This document shows, in pieces, positions 1 to 7,639 of a stretch of 11,577 nt of DNA. The stretch spans positions 1 through 11,577 of the forward strand of contig NZ_LLZG01000087.1 of NCBI RefSeq assembly GCF_001509475.1, read 5' to 3'. Each line of letters opens with the position of its first letter. The first letter of the stretch is position 1. This stretch comes from Streptomyces regalis. Lineage in GTDB: Bacteria > Actinomycetota > Actinomycetes > Streptomycetales > Streptomycetaceae. Made by a program: the position numbers and the translations under genes. The notes under the pieces are model-generated. The model ran no database searches. It was not told where the DNA came from and worked only from the letters and a program-made list of their open reading frames with translations.

Positions 1-2591
1 ACACGGCGGGGGCGGTCGTGGGGGCGTGTGGCGGCCTGGGCGGCGGTCAGCCGCTGGCGGTGCAGATCTGCCAGGGAGGCGACGCGGTCGTGCGGCGGGA
101 TGAGGTGGACGTTGCTGGTGTGCTGCTCGGCGCGTTCGGCGGCCAGGTGCTGGTCGTGGAGGGTGGCCAGGGTGGTGGACCAGGTGGCCGGCTCGCCGGA
201 CTGGTGGACGAGTTCGACCAGGTGCTGGGCCTGCTCGGGCAGTGTCAGCTGCCGGTGGCCGGGGTCGGCGAGCAGATGGGCGGTGGCGTGCAGCAGATAG
301 GGGGTGTCGGCGGCGGCCCAGGACTCGGGCAGCTCGGTGTCACGGTCGAGGCCGATGGGATGCAGCACGGTCAGCCGGGAGCCACTGGCCTGGATCCAGG
401 CGGGCCGTGCAGAAACGCCTGGTGGCCGCTCGCGCTGCCATGCCTGTTCGAAGCGCCACAGCCGGCCTGCGCGCTGGATGAGCCGGGCCAGCGAGGTCAG
501 GTCGCTGACCAGGATGTCGGTGTCGATATTCAAGCTGAGCTCCAGCAGGCTGGTGGTGACGACGACCAGTCGCTCGGGCCGTGGCCCGGCGGGGCCGAGG
601 CTCCTGCGGACCTCGGTCAGGGCCTGTTCGAGGCGGTGGCCCGGGAAGCGGGCGTGCAGCAGGAGCAGTTCGTGCGGGCCGCCGGGCCAGTTCAGGGCCT
701 GTTTCAGGTGACGGTAGGTGTCCTGAGCGTCGGCAACCGTTGCGCACACGACGACGGCACACCCGCCCAGCCGTGCCACAGGACCGATCGCCGCGGTGAT
801 GTGGGCCAGCCTCTCCCCCGGCTTCACGCGACGCTCCGGGGTGCCGAGCCGCTGGTAGCGGACCGGGCGCAGCCGTACGGTGAGGGTGCGGCGCTGGGCG
901 GCGGTGTGCGCGGAACGGGCAGCGGCGCTGATGACGGTGGTCCGGGCGGTGGCGGCGTCGGCGAACAGCCAGCCCGGGTACGGCACCGTGAACTCGCTTT
1001 CGCGGGCGGCCAGTTCGCGCCGCCGGTGTCCGGCACCGGCCAGATAGGAGCACACCAGCTCGCGTGCCACCTGCCCGGGCAGGGTCGCGGACAGCACCAC
1101 CACCGGGGCGCGCAGGACGCCGAGCCAGTGCAGCAGCCTGGCCAGGATGCGCCTGCTGAACGAGGTGAGCGCGTGGGCCTCGTCGACGACGACGCACCGG
1201 CCCGACAGCGCCAGCATCCGCAGGGCGTTGTAGCGCACCGGCAGGGCCGCCATCAGGGCCTGGTCGACGGTGGCGACGGTGAACTGGGCCAGCAGCGCGC
1301 GGTCCCAGCCACGCAGCCAGCCGTCCGGCACCCACCGCCGCTCTCCCCCTCCCGCAGCGCTGTCCTGCGCGGGAAGCAGCAGGTCGTCATCGTCCTCGTC
1401 GTCTGGGTGGGGGTCGTCGCCGGTGCAGGTGGCGGCATCGCCGGGGGCGAGCATCCGGTCGGTGTAGGCGGCGTTGCGCCAGCTGTGGTTGTGGACCAGG
1501 GTCAGCGCGGCCGGCGTGGGGCAGTGGGCACGGACGTAGGCGCAGAGTGTGTCGTAGGCGGCGTCCGCTGTCGCCGTGGTGGGCAGCAGGTAGCAGATGC
1601 CCTGGGTGCCGCAGGCCTGGTTGAGGATGCGGGCGGCCTCCAGCGCGGTGACGGTCTTGCCCGCCCCGGTTCCATCAGTGACCAGCAGGATCCCCGCGCC
1701 CCGCTCGCCGGCAGCGGGGAGCAGGCCTTCGAGGACGGAGGCCTGCAGCGGGTTCGGCCCGGGCAGGCCGTGCACGGCGGAGAACGGCCGCGGCGGCAGT
1801 GCGACGCGGGCGAGCTGTGACTGCTCCACCACCTGAGGGGCCATCCAGCGGGCCCAGGCGAAATGCTGAGCCGCCCCGTAGGCGGGCATCCGCGCCCGCG
1901 GCAGCCACACCCGCTGCTGGCTGGCCAGCCGGTCCGCGACCATCACCAGCCCGGTCATCAGCACCGCCGCCGGGGAGGACACCTGTGGCGGCACCACGTC
2001 GGCGCCGGTCAGATACCGCAGCTGCGCCGCGTACTTGGACCGCATCCGCTGCCACAACCGGCCGCCCAGATCGGCCTGCACCCGCCGCGCTCCGGCCGCA
2101 CCGTGCACATCGAGCTGCAGAAACCGCCCATGGTGGCCGCCGGCGATCTGTGCCATCCGCACGGCGGGACCCGCATCGTCCTGACAGCCGTATCCCATCT
2201 CCGCGAGCAGGCCAACGAGCACGTGCATGCTGGCCCGTTCGTGCCGCACCAGCCGCCAGCCCTGTGTATCAGCCTGCAGCTCATCCGTCACACGCGCCCA
2301 CGGCATCGGCTCGCACGCCTGGAAACGGCTCACCTTGCCCAGATCATGCAGACCGGCCACGAACATCACCAGCCGACGGGCCTCCGCCTCACTGACCCCG
2401 AGGCCTGCGGCGATCACCGAACGCTGGGCCGCGACCAGCATCTGGTCCCACAACTCCCCCGCCAACGCCGCCACATCCAGCATGTGGAACAACACCGGAT
2501 AGATCACTCCGTGCGGCTTGCAGGACTTGCAGTACTTGCCCCACAGACACAGATCCAGACCCTCGAGCCGGCTCTCCTCCACAACGCCCAT
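1..2591 (-). CDS. cas3: CRISPR-associated helicase/nuclease Cas3, type I-E-like (C-terminus off window)
   Basis: Cas3 is the single-strand DNA nuclease and 3'-5' helicase recruited by Cascade to degrade target DNA. Translating the minus strand from the ATG at 2591 gives 863 codons open to the left edge. Seen in the protein: an N-terminal HD domain with H36 (YPVLFHMLD), H82-D83 (GLHDLGK), H117 and H153-H154 (GGHHG); Walker A TDGTGAGKT with K312; DEAH box 470-473 (VVVDEAHAL); SATLP 501-505; and motif VI QRAGRLWR from 706. All catalytic motifs are intact, so this is not an obvious pseudogene. Type I-E Cas3 proteins are usually about 900-950 aa, so only the C-terminal domain should be missing. 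The start was chosen because the conserved N-terminal 'LWGK...YP' segment begins about 16 residues after it; the ribosome site (GGGAG, 12 nt upstream) is weak and a GTG at codon 4 is an alternative. A CxxC (C21-C24) precedes the HD domain. The rest of the cas operon would lie beyond position 1. Confidence 0.93.
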   Translation of the reverse strand, partial: MGVVEESRLEGLDLCLWGKYCKSCKPHGVIYPVLFHMLDVAALAGELWDQMLVAAQRSVIAAGLGVSEAEARRLVMFVAGLHDLGKVSRFQACEPMPWARVTDELQADTQGWRLVRHERASMHVLVGLLAEMGYGCQDDAGPAVRMAQIAGGHHGRFLQLDVHGAAGARRVQADLGGRLWQRMRSKYAAQLRYLTGADVVPPQVSSPAAVLMTGLVMVADRLASQQRVWLPRARMPAYGAAQHFAWARWMAPQVVEQSQLARVALPPRPFSAVHGLPGPNPLQASVLEGLLPAAGERGAGILLVTDGTGAGKTVTALEAARILNQACGTQGICYLLPTTATADAAYDTLCAYVRAHCPTPAALTLVHNHSWRNAAYTDRMLAPGDAATCTGDDPHPDDEDDDDLLLPAQDSAAGGGERRWVPDGWLRGWDRALLAQFTVATVDQALMAALPVRYNALRMLALSGRCVVVDEAHALTSFSRRILARLLHWLGVLRAPVVVLSATLPGQVARELVCSYLAGAGHRRRELAARESEFTVPYPGWLFADAATARTTVISAAARSAHTAAQRRTLTVRLRPVRYQRLGTPERRVKPGERLAHITAAIGPVARLGGCAVVVCATVADAQDTYRHLKQALNWPGGPHELLLLHARFPGHRLEQALTEVRRSLGPAGPRPERLVVVTTSLLELSLNIDTDILVSDLTSLARLIQRAGRLWRFEQAWQRERPPGVSARPAWIQASGSRLTVLHPIGLDRDTELPESWAAADTPYLLHATAHLLADPGHRQLTLPEQAQHLVELVHQSGEPATWSTTLATLHDQHLAAERAEQHTSNVHLIPPHDRVASLADLHRQRLTAAQAATRPHDRPRR

Positions 2592-2740
2592 CCCGGCACC
2601 ACGCTCCCGCCCACAGCCGCCAGCAAACGCGGCCTCCCTACCCCGGCCGCACACCGGCCGCGCCGACTCCCGGCGACAACCGCTCACGCGAGTGAAAGCC
2701 CACGCTCACGCGCATCCCTCGCCCCGCGGCAGGGCAGAAC
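2592..2740. other. cas3 / array A intergenic region with leader-like remnant
   Basis: GC-rich spacer between the cas3 start and array A. The stretch 2681-2703 matches the sequence just before array B (9720-9742): CGCTCAC, six differing bases, GAAAGCC, one base, AC, with identical spacing (18 of 23 by hand count). In array B this motif ends 4 nt before the first repeat, so here it may be the remnant of a CRISPR leader. Unlike array B there is no A-rich run. Part of it (CCGCTCACGCG) also resembles a repeat core, so a decayed repeat is an alternative reading. No clear promoter was seen. Confidence 0.35.
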
Positions 2741-3604
2741 TCCCCGTACCCACACCCGAGGCGGCACGGACCGGGCCCCGGTCAGTCCCGCCCACCAGTC
2801 ACCCTCCTACTGCACAGGCAGAGATGGACCGGGGGCACCACACGACATCGTCCAGGCAATCGGACATCCTCGCTGCCGCGCATGCGGAGCCGCCCCGGCG
2901 AGGTTGCCGTCGAGTCCGGCCAGGAATGAGGCTCTTTCCGCACACGCGGAGATGAACCGTCGGTCATGACGTCTTTCGCGCCGGGCCAGTGTCCGGCTCC
3001 GCCGCGCGGAGATGAGCCGAGTTGGTCCATCAGCACGGAGGTACAGGACTGTGTTTCGCCGCGCATGCGGAGATGGGACGACCACCGCGCTGCTCCATGT
3101 CGGACGTACCTGGCCTCACCCGCGTACCAGGATTGCGTCGGGTGCTCGCCTTGACGCTTCTTTCCGCGCAGGCGGAGATGTATCGCGCCCGGGGTCGATG
3201 TCCTTCAGACAGATCGTGTTTCGTCGCGCATGGCGGGGCTGCGGCCAGGTGAGGAGGCCGAGAAAGGGCGCTGAAGGTTTCGCACACCGCAAGATGGGCC
3301 GGTTCGCGGGCCGTTGGAGGCCGCTCTGGCAGGTTCCTTCCGCACACGCGGAGATGAGTCCAGCCCCTTCGCCTTGAAGGACAGACGGTTATCGCCCTTC
3401 CGCTCACGCGGAGCTGGACCGCCCAGCGTGACTGCCCGCCACCGGCTCCACCCGTTTCTTCCGCACATGCGGAGATGTACCGCCGGGAGCGATCATCCAC
3501 GACAATCTCCGAATGTTCGTGTCGCACACCCGAAGATGTACCGCACATGCACAACGGCACGGAGAAGAAAGGGCTGTTCAGTCCGCACAAGCGGAGATCT
3601 ACCC
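2741..3604 (+). CRISPR. CRISPR array A, diverged type I-E-like repeats (about 13 clear plus 2 weak)
   Basis: Repeat cores of the form TCCGC-ACAC-GCGGA followed by GATGTACCG recur with the GCGGAG element at 2818, 2884, 2946, 3006, 3067, 3172, 3233, 3288, 3348, 3408, 3469, 3530 and 3591. Most steps are 60-62 nt (exceptions 66, 105, 55, 60). Weak copies are at about 2756 and 3128. That period fits a 29-nt repeat plus a ~32-nt spacer. The short stem-loop followed by an 8-nt ATGTACCG tail parallels type I-E repeats, where Cas6e leaves an 8-nt 5' handle, so transcription is inferred on the plus strand with the leader on the left. Spacers share no sequence. Nearly every repeat differs, and repeats at 2756, 3128, 3218 and 3273 are badly eroded, so the array seems old and no longer renewed. 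The best copies are 3333, 3454 and 3576. Confidence 0.85.
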
Positions 3605-3760
3605 GCGTTTGGAGTTCACGGCCCCTAACGAGCAATCCAGCCACACCGGTCAAGATCAAACCTCCTACGCGATTCGCATGGAATGTCCTGCACTTTTGCG
3701 TGACTTGTCACGATCGTCTTCCACGCGATGTCACGCCCCGGAGTCAATGCACCAGCTCAA
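3605..3760 (+). repeat. Trailer of array A, homologous to 10643-10798
   Basis: Directly after the last repeat, 3612-3760 aligns with 10649-10798 with one single-base gap, at about 117 of 150 identical positions by hand count. Strictly shared blocks include AAGATCAAA, TACGCGATTCGCA, AATGTCCTGCAC, TGACTTG, ATGTCACGCC and CACCAGCTCAA. The block is visibly poorer in GC than its surroundings. The first ~45 nt are less conserved and may be a terminal spacer. It has no convincing reading frame of its own. Confidence 0.85.
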
Positions 3761-3765
3761 AACAC

Positions 3766-3792
3766 GGGCATCCGGGGCAACCACCGGATCCC
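3766..3792 (+). terminator. Candidate hairpin after array A trailer
   Basis: GGG (3766-3768), a bulged C, ATCCGG (3770-3775), an 8-nt loop, CCGGAT (3784-3789) and CCC form a nine-pair stem. No T-run follows, as is common for Streptomyces hairpin terminators. It could end a precursor crRNA transcript, or it may be a chance structure in GC-rich DNA. The remainder up to 3892 shows nothing else recognisable. Confidence 0.35.
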
Positions 3793-3892
3793 AACCGCGG
3801 ACGGCGGGTGCAAGGCTCTCCGCGCGCCCCTGGAGCTGTGTGCGGGCCGGTGTGAGTCGCTCTTGGTGGGGTGGGCGCGATAGAACCGGGTC

Positions 3893-4729
3893 ATGGGGTT
3901 GAAGAAGGTTTCGCCAGCGGTGGTGACCATGCTGGGCGCAGCCGGGCTGGCGGGGGCGCTGGTCGTCATGTTCACTCCGCTGAGCCGGCGTCTGGCGTGC
4001 TGGCTGGCCGGGGGTGACTGGTCGTCGATGGACGTCGCGGCCCGGTCCGCGGCGGCGGGGCAGGTCCGGCTGGCGGTTGTGCAGGTCGTCGCTGCCCTCG
4101 GTGCCGGTATCGCCCTGCTCTATACGGCCCGGTCCTACCGGCTGAGCCGTCGCGGGCAGGTGACGGACCGCTTCACGAAGGCGCTGGAGCGGTTGAGTTC
4201 GTCTGAGCCGTATGTATGTATCGGGGGCATCCTGGCGCTGGAGCAGATCGTCCAGGATGCCCCTGACCAGGGCAGTCATGCCGCACGGGTGCTGAATGCT
4301 TTCGTGCAGCACCATACGCAGCCTGCTGGTGCGCGGGGTGATTTGGGCTCGGTGCAGCTTCCGGAGGAACCTGACGAGATGGTTCAGGAGGCGCTGCGGG
4401 CGCTCACCGCGGCTGGTTCGAGGCGCCGGGGATCTTCCTGGCCACTGGTCGATCTCTCGGGGCGGCATTTGGCGAAGGCCCGACTGCCGGGGGCGGACCT
4501 GCGGGGTGCTCTCCTCAAGGGGGCGACGCTCCGGGACGCCGTTTTGTGTCGGGCGCGGCTCGACGGTGCGGACCTGGAGGATGCCGACCTGGTACGGGCG
4601 GACTTGTCCGGTGCGCGGGGGCTGACGGTCGAGCAGGTTCTCTCCGCCCACAGTCTGCGCGGCTGCGTGCTGCCGGAGCCGGTGCGCAGTGATCCCCAGG
4701 TGGTTGAGCGTGTCAGCCGGGACGAGTGA
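3893..4729 (+). CDS. Two-TM pentapeptide-repeat protein
   Basis: 278 aa, function unknown. It has a hydrophobic segment at about residues 8-28 preceded by KK, and a second at about 60-78 followed by a basic stretch (RSYRLSRRGQ), so it is predicted to be a membrane protein with its C-terminus in the cytoplasm. Residues 90-140 (TDRFTKALERL, IGGILALEQI) match a segment common in actinomycete membrane pentapeptide-repeat proteins. Residues 185-243 contain pentapeptide repeats of the A(D/T/R)L-x-x type (GADLRGALLKGATL, GADLEDADLVRADL), expected to form a short right-handed quadrilateral beta-helix. An in-frame TAG at 3881-3883 makes the ATG at 3893 the first usable start; the upstream ribosome site is poor. 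The gene runs tail-to-tail with qatD, 39 nt apart, and sits between array A and the Qat operon. A role beside Qat is possible but unproven. Confidence 0.85.
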   Translation: MGLKKVSPAVVTMLGAAGLAGALVVMFTPLSRRLACWLAGGDWSSMDVAARSAAAGQVRLAVVQVVAALGAGIALLYTARSYRLSRRGQVTDRFTKALERLSSSEPYVCIGGILALEQIVQDAPDQGSHAARVLNAFVQHHTQPAGARGDLGSVQLPEEPDEMVQEALRALTAAGSRRRGSSWPLVDLSGRHLAKARLPGADLRGALLKGATLRDAVLCRARLDGADLEDADLVRADLSGARGLTVEQVLSAHSLRGCVLPEPVRSDPQVVERVSRDE

Positions 4730-4730
4730 C

Positions 4731-4749
4731 GCTGAGGACTTGCCTCGGC
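4731..4749 (+). terminator. Hairpin between convergent genes
   Basis: GCTGAGG (4731-4737), loop ACTTG, then CCTCGGC (4743-4749): seven pairs including one T-G wobble. It starts one base after the stop of the pentapeptide gene and lies 20 bases before the stop of qatD on the other strand. On the minus strand the wobble becomes an A-C mismatch, so it suits plus-strand termination better. There is no T-run. Confidence 0.45.
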
Positions 4750-4768
4750 GCTCTCGTGGGGCTGTACA

Positions 4769-5533
4769 TCAGGCTTCCAGGGCCCAGTCCGCGACGGCTT
4801 CGGGAAGCCGGTCCAAGACGTGTGTGCGGGTGGTCAGTTCGCGCAGATTCTGCCAGAAGCGGCGTCTGACGTGTTCTGGTGTCATGCCGTGGAGTTGGGC
4901 GAGGCGTTGTTCGAGTCGGCTGATGTCGCCGGGGCGTGATGCGCCGGTAGTGCGCCGGCTGGCTGGGAAGTCAGTTTCCGGCAGAAGGCGTGTCGCAGGC
5001 AGGGAGGTGAGGATGTCGTCGGGCATGGCGGCGTTGACGGAGAAGTAGGCGCCCAGGTCGATGGCCTGTTGCCGCTCGGTGGGGCTCCCGAGGAACCAGT
5101 GCAGGATCATTCCGGGATGCGGCTGGTCGGTCAGCAGGTCGAGGAGGGCCCCGGTACGTCCGGTGCTGTGCAGCGACAGCAGGACGGGCTGCTCGCGTGC
5201 GGCCTTAAGGATCTGGGCGAGTACGGTGCGTTGGCGCTCGAGGCTGCCTCGGCGGTCGAGGCCGACTTCCCCGATGAGGCAGCTGTGCCGCAAGGTGGCA
5301 CGGAACTGCTGCAGGTCGAAGCTGTCGAGCGCCTCGGGGACACCGGGGTGTATGCCGGATCCCCACACCAGGCGCGGGTCACGGCGCCGGCAGGTGTGGT
5401 GTGCCTCGGCCGGGGTGCGGGTGACGGCGAAGACGACGGCTGGGTGCAGGGCGTCGATCTGTGCGGGGGTCACATCGGGTGCGATGTGGGCGTGGCAGTC
5501 GAGCGGTGGCAGTGGGTCAGGGAAGGGGGACAT
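4769..5533 (-). CDS. qatD: QatD, TatD-like metal-dependent hydrolase
   Basis: 254 aa, full length for the TatD family (about 250-265 aa). TatD proteins are TIM-barrel, metal-dependent DNases; QatD is the fourth component of the QatABCD anti-phage system. All expected metal and catalytic positions are present: D12-C-H14-A-H16, GIHP (60-63), E89 in GEVGLD, H122 in SLHSTGR, H145 in HWFLG and D188 in ETDFP. No signal peptide is seen, so it is presumed cytoplasmic. The ATG at 5533 lies inside qatC, overlapping it by 17 nt, and AGGAG (5545-5541) is 7 nt upstream, which supports this start and translation from the operon transcript. It is the last gene of the operon. Confidence 0.92.
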   Translation of the reverse strand: MSPFPDPLPPLDCHAHIAPDVTPAQIDALHPAVVFAVTRTPAEAHHTCRRRDPRLVWGSGIHPGVPEALDSFDLQQFRATLRHSCLIGEVGLDRRGSLERQRTVLAQILKAAREQPVLLSLHSTGRTGALLDLLTDQPHPGMILHWFLGSPTERQQAIDLGAYFSVNAAMPDDILTSLPATRLLPETDFPASRRTTGASRPGDISRLEQRLAQLHGMTPEHVRRRFWQNLRELTTRTHVLDRLPEAVADWALEA

Positions 5534-6791
5534 CGTTCAGCTCCTGCAGGCCTCGCTGGCACATGGCCACGACGGCGTCGAGGTCGGTGTCGGGGGGAAG
5601 TTCACCGACGGCGAGGATGTCGGTGTCGTCGATGCCGCGGGCGATGGCCTGGCGCACGTCGTTCACGTCCTTGCGGCGGCGGTCCAGCAGCGACTGGTGC
5701 GCGCTTCCGGTGAGGCGGTGGACGAGGTAGGTGGTGGGGTCGTGGTGGGGGCCTGCGGTGAATGCTCCCCGGCGTACCAGGCAGGCCAGGCACAGGCCGC
5801 AGTTGAGGGTGGGGTCCCCGCCGGGGTACCAGTTGCCGTCGAGTTTGCTGCACGAGAGGGTTGCCGCCCCGGCTTGCAGCAGGGACTGCCCCACGCGGTC
5901 ACAGGCGCGCGTCAAGAGTTGTCCCTTGGTGAGGTAGGCGTAGGGGTTGGCCACCGTCACGGGGATGTCCAGGGTCGCCAGGAGTTCGTTGATGCGGGCG
6001 AACGTGCCCGGATGGGTCGAGCGGGTGGACAGGGCGCCGCCGCGGGCTGCGGTCAGGGGTGGGTTGATGCTGGTGAAGCCGTTCTCGGGGACGGTCACCC
6101 GCGGGCTGGAGGCACCGGCGGCGACGCTCGCGGCCAGGGCGGCGAACAGCAGACTGCGGCTGCGTGAGGAGGGTTCAGCGGCGGCATGGGTCTGGTGGAG
6201 TTTCACGCTGCAGTGGCGCAGCGGCTGCCGCGCGCGGTCGCTGAGCCAGGCGCTGGTCTGGTGCTGCGCGTGGAGGATGGCGGTGCTGGCGTCGCAGTGG
6301 CTGAGGTGGATGCGGGCCGCTGTGTCGCCGAGGTGGTCTGCGGCGCCGCACAGGGAGTCGAGGCCGCCGCTGAGGAGCATGACGTCGTCGGCGTCGGGAA
6401 CGGGTGCCGGGCGGTGAGCGGCGGGGGCGGCGGGCACGGCGTGCAGGTGCCAGGCGTCGCCGGTGAGCCAGGCCAGCAGTTCCTCGGCGAGCCGGCCGGA
6501 CGCGGCGTTCCAGGGGTCGGGATCGACGGTGTGGACGGTGAGGTCGATGGTACGTGTGAAAGTGGTGGGGGGACGGCGGGCGCTGCGGTCGGCGAGGTAG
6601 GCGGAGGCGGCGATGCGGACGAGGTCGGCGGCGGCTGCCGGTGCGGGGCCGATGAGGTCGAGGTCCCAGCCGAGTGTGCAGGTGACGGTGGGTGTGGGGC
6701 TGTGGGCTCGGGTGCGGGGCCAGTGCAGGGCGGTGGCGGAGGGCTCGCGTTGCTGCCCGTCGTGCGGGAGTACTTCGTAGGCGGTCGTCAT
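5517..6791 (-). CDS. qatC: QatC, QueC-like PP-loop ATPase
   Basis: 424 aa. QueC makes 7-cyano-7-deazaguanine in queuosine synthesis; QatC is the QueC-like component of the Qat defence system, distinguished by its long N-terminal extension (about 135 aa before the PP-loop). Seen: the PP-loop ATP-binding motif SGGLDS at 141-146, ENG at 236-238, and a four-cysteine zinc site at C314, C331, C334 and C337 (CSKLDGNW, NCGLCLAC), so the enzyme core looks intact. The start is the ATG at 6791, whose ATGA overlaps the stop of qatB (TGA at 6790-6788). The open frame continues upstream to 7016, but that part is read through qatB out of frame and has no family resemblance. The ribosome site is poor, so coupling to qatB translation is likely. 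Neighbours and gene order rule out a stand-alone queuosine-pathway queC. Confidence 0.92.
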   Translation of the reverse strand: MTTAYEVLPHDGQQREPSATALHWPRTRAHSPTPTVTCTLGWDLDLIGPAPAAAADLVRIAASAYLADRSARRPPTTFTRTIDLTVHTVDPDPWNAASGRLAEELLAWLTGDAWHLHAVPAAPAAHRPAPVPDADDVMLLSGGLDSLCGAADHLGDTAARIHLSHCDASTAILHAQHQTSAWLSDRARQPLRHCSVKLHQTHAAAEPSSRSRSLLFAALAASVAAGASSPRVTVPENGFTSINPPLTAARGGALSTRSTHPGTFARINELLATLDIPVTVANPYAYLTKGQLLTRACDRVGQSLLQAGAATLSCSKLDGNWYPGGDPTLNCGLCLACLVRRGAFTAGPHHDPTTYLVHRLTGSAHQSLLDRRRKDVNDVRQAIARGIDDTDILAVGELPPDTDLDAVVAMCQRGLQELNDVPLP

Positions 6792-7639
6792 GAGCGTTGT
6801 GCGCGCAGAATGCGCAGTGCCTCCCTCGTCACTTGCGCTGCTGCGGTGGTGAATTCCTTGACGGTCATGCGTCGTGTGTCGGGCACGGAGATGTGGCGCA
6901 CGCGGCGCTGGAGCCAGGACCGCAGCCAGCCCTGTTTGCGGACGGCTTCCTCCGGGGTGAGGTTGTCGCCGGCTTTTTGGGACTGGAGTTCGACCAGACC
7001 GAGTTCGTAGATCCATTCGGCGACGAGGCCGCGCAGGCTGTCTTCCGGAGTGGGCGGCTCGGCGGCGAGGAGGATGTCCTTGACGTGCTTGACGGTGGCC
7101 CTGCGCAGGGCCGCCTCGTCGGGGTGGCCGGCGTCGCCGAGGACGGCCTGCAGGATGCGGGAGACCTGGGTGCGCCGGGGCAGGCTGCTCAGTTCGGTGA
7201 ACTCCAGGCCGAGTTCACGCAGTTGCGCGGCGTCACCGTTGCGCAGTGCGTAGGCGCCCGCGAGGGCTGCGGCACCGCGCGAGGAGCCTTTGAGTACCTG
7301 GCGCTGCGATCCGCCGCCGACACGGCCCGGTGCCGCCGCTCCCCCGGCTCCTTCCCCGCCGCCACCGCCGCTGCCGCGGGCAGGGGCGATCAGAGCGGAG
7401 AGCGGATAGCCGCCGGCCGGCACCGTGCCGTGGTCCGCATCGTCCTTGTTCAGCGCAGTGGCCAGCGCCTGCACGACGTCATCGAGGAGTTGCTGCTGGC
7501 TGTCCGGCGGGTCTGCGGGGTCCGAGGGCGGCGGGGTGTCCCCGGGTCCCTGTCCGGTGCCGGGCAGGGCGTCGAAGGCGTCGTGGGCCGCGCTCCACTC
7601 GGCGGAGCCGCTGCCCCCGTAGGAGCCTGACGTCCCCAT
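6788..7639 (-). CDS. qatB: QatB, Qat defence system subunit of unknown activity
   Basis: 283 aa. It begins MGTSGSYGGSG, a typical QatB opening. The N-terminal ~125 residues are Gly/Pro/Ser-rich and low in complexity (about 92-112 is almost all G, A and R), predicted disordered. The C-terminal half (about 125-283) looks alpha-helical (QLRELGLEF, VKHVKDILL, AEWIYELGLVEL, TREALRIL). No catalytic motif was recognised. The start is the ATG at 7639, which shares one base with the qatA stop (TGATG), with GGGAGG (7652-7647) 7 nt upstream. The longer frame to 7795 is internal to qatA and was not used. Known Qat systems need all four genes; the biochemical role of QatB is not settled, and it may tie the ATPase to QatC. 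Confidence 0.88.
   Translation of the reverse strand: MGTSGSYGGSGSAEWSAAHDAFDALPGTGQGPGDTPPPSDPADPPDSQQQLLDDVVQALATALNKDDADHGTVPAGGYPLSALIAPARGSGGGGGEGAGGAAAPGRVGGGSQRQVLKGSSRGAAALAGAYALRNGDAAQLRELGLEFTELSSLPRRTQVSRILQAVLGDAGHPDEAALRRATVKHVKDILLAAEPPTPEDSLRGLVAEWIYELGLVELQSQKAGDNLTPEEAVRKQGWLRSWLQRRVRHISVPDTRRMTVKEFTTAAAQVTREALRILRAQRS

Noticed and set aside
18..1820. Long plus-strand open frame of 600 codons, with another at 1863-2969
   Set aside because: Both lie antisense to cas3, whose minus-strand translation shows ordered HD and helicase motifs. The plus-strand products are Gly/Arg/Pro/His-rich with no recognisable domain, as expected of shadows in GC-rich DNA.
3605..3760. Reading the shared trailers as leaders, with the arrays transcribed on the minus strand
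   Set aside because: Conserved array-flanking sequence is usually the leader, so this was considered. The repeat stem followed by ATGTACCG matches the crRNA strand of type I-E on the plus strand, and the A-rich leader-like sequence is on the left of array B. Small-RNA data would settle it.
5517..6791. qatC as a housekeeping queC of queuosine synthesis
   Set aside because: It has a long N-terminal extension, overlaps qatB and qatD, and no queD, queE or queF gene is nearby.
5061..7630. Plus-strand open frames opposite qatD, qatC and qatB
   Set aside because: Low-complexity Arg/Gly/Val-rich products antisense to well-supported Qat genes.
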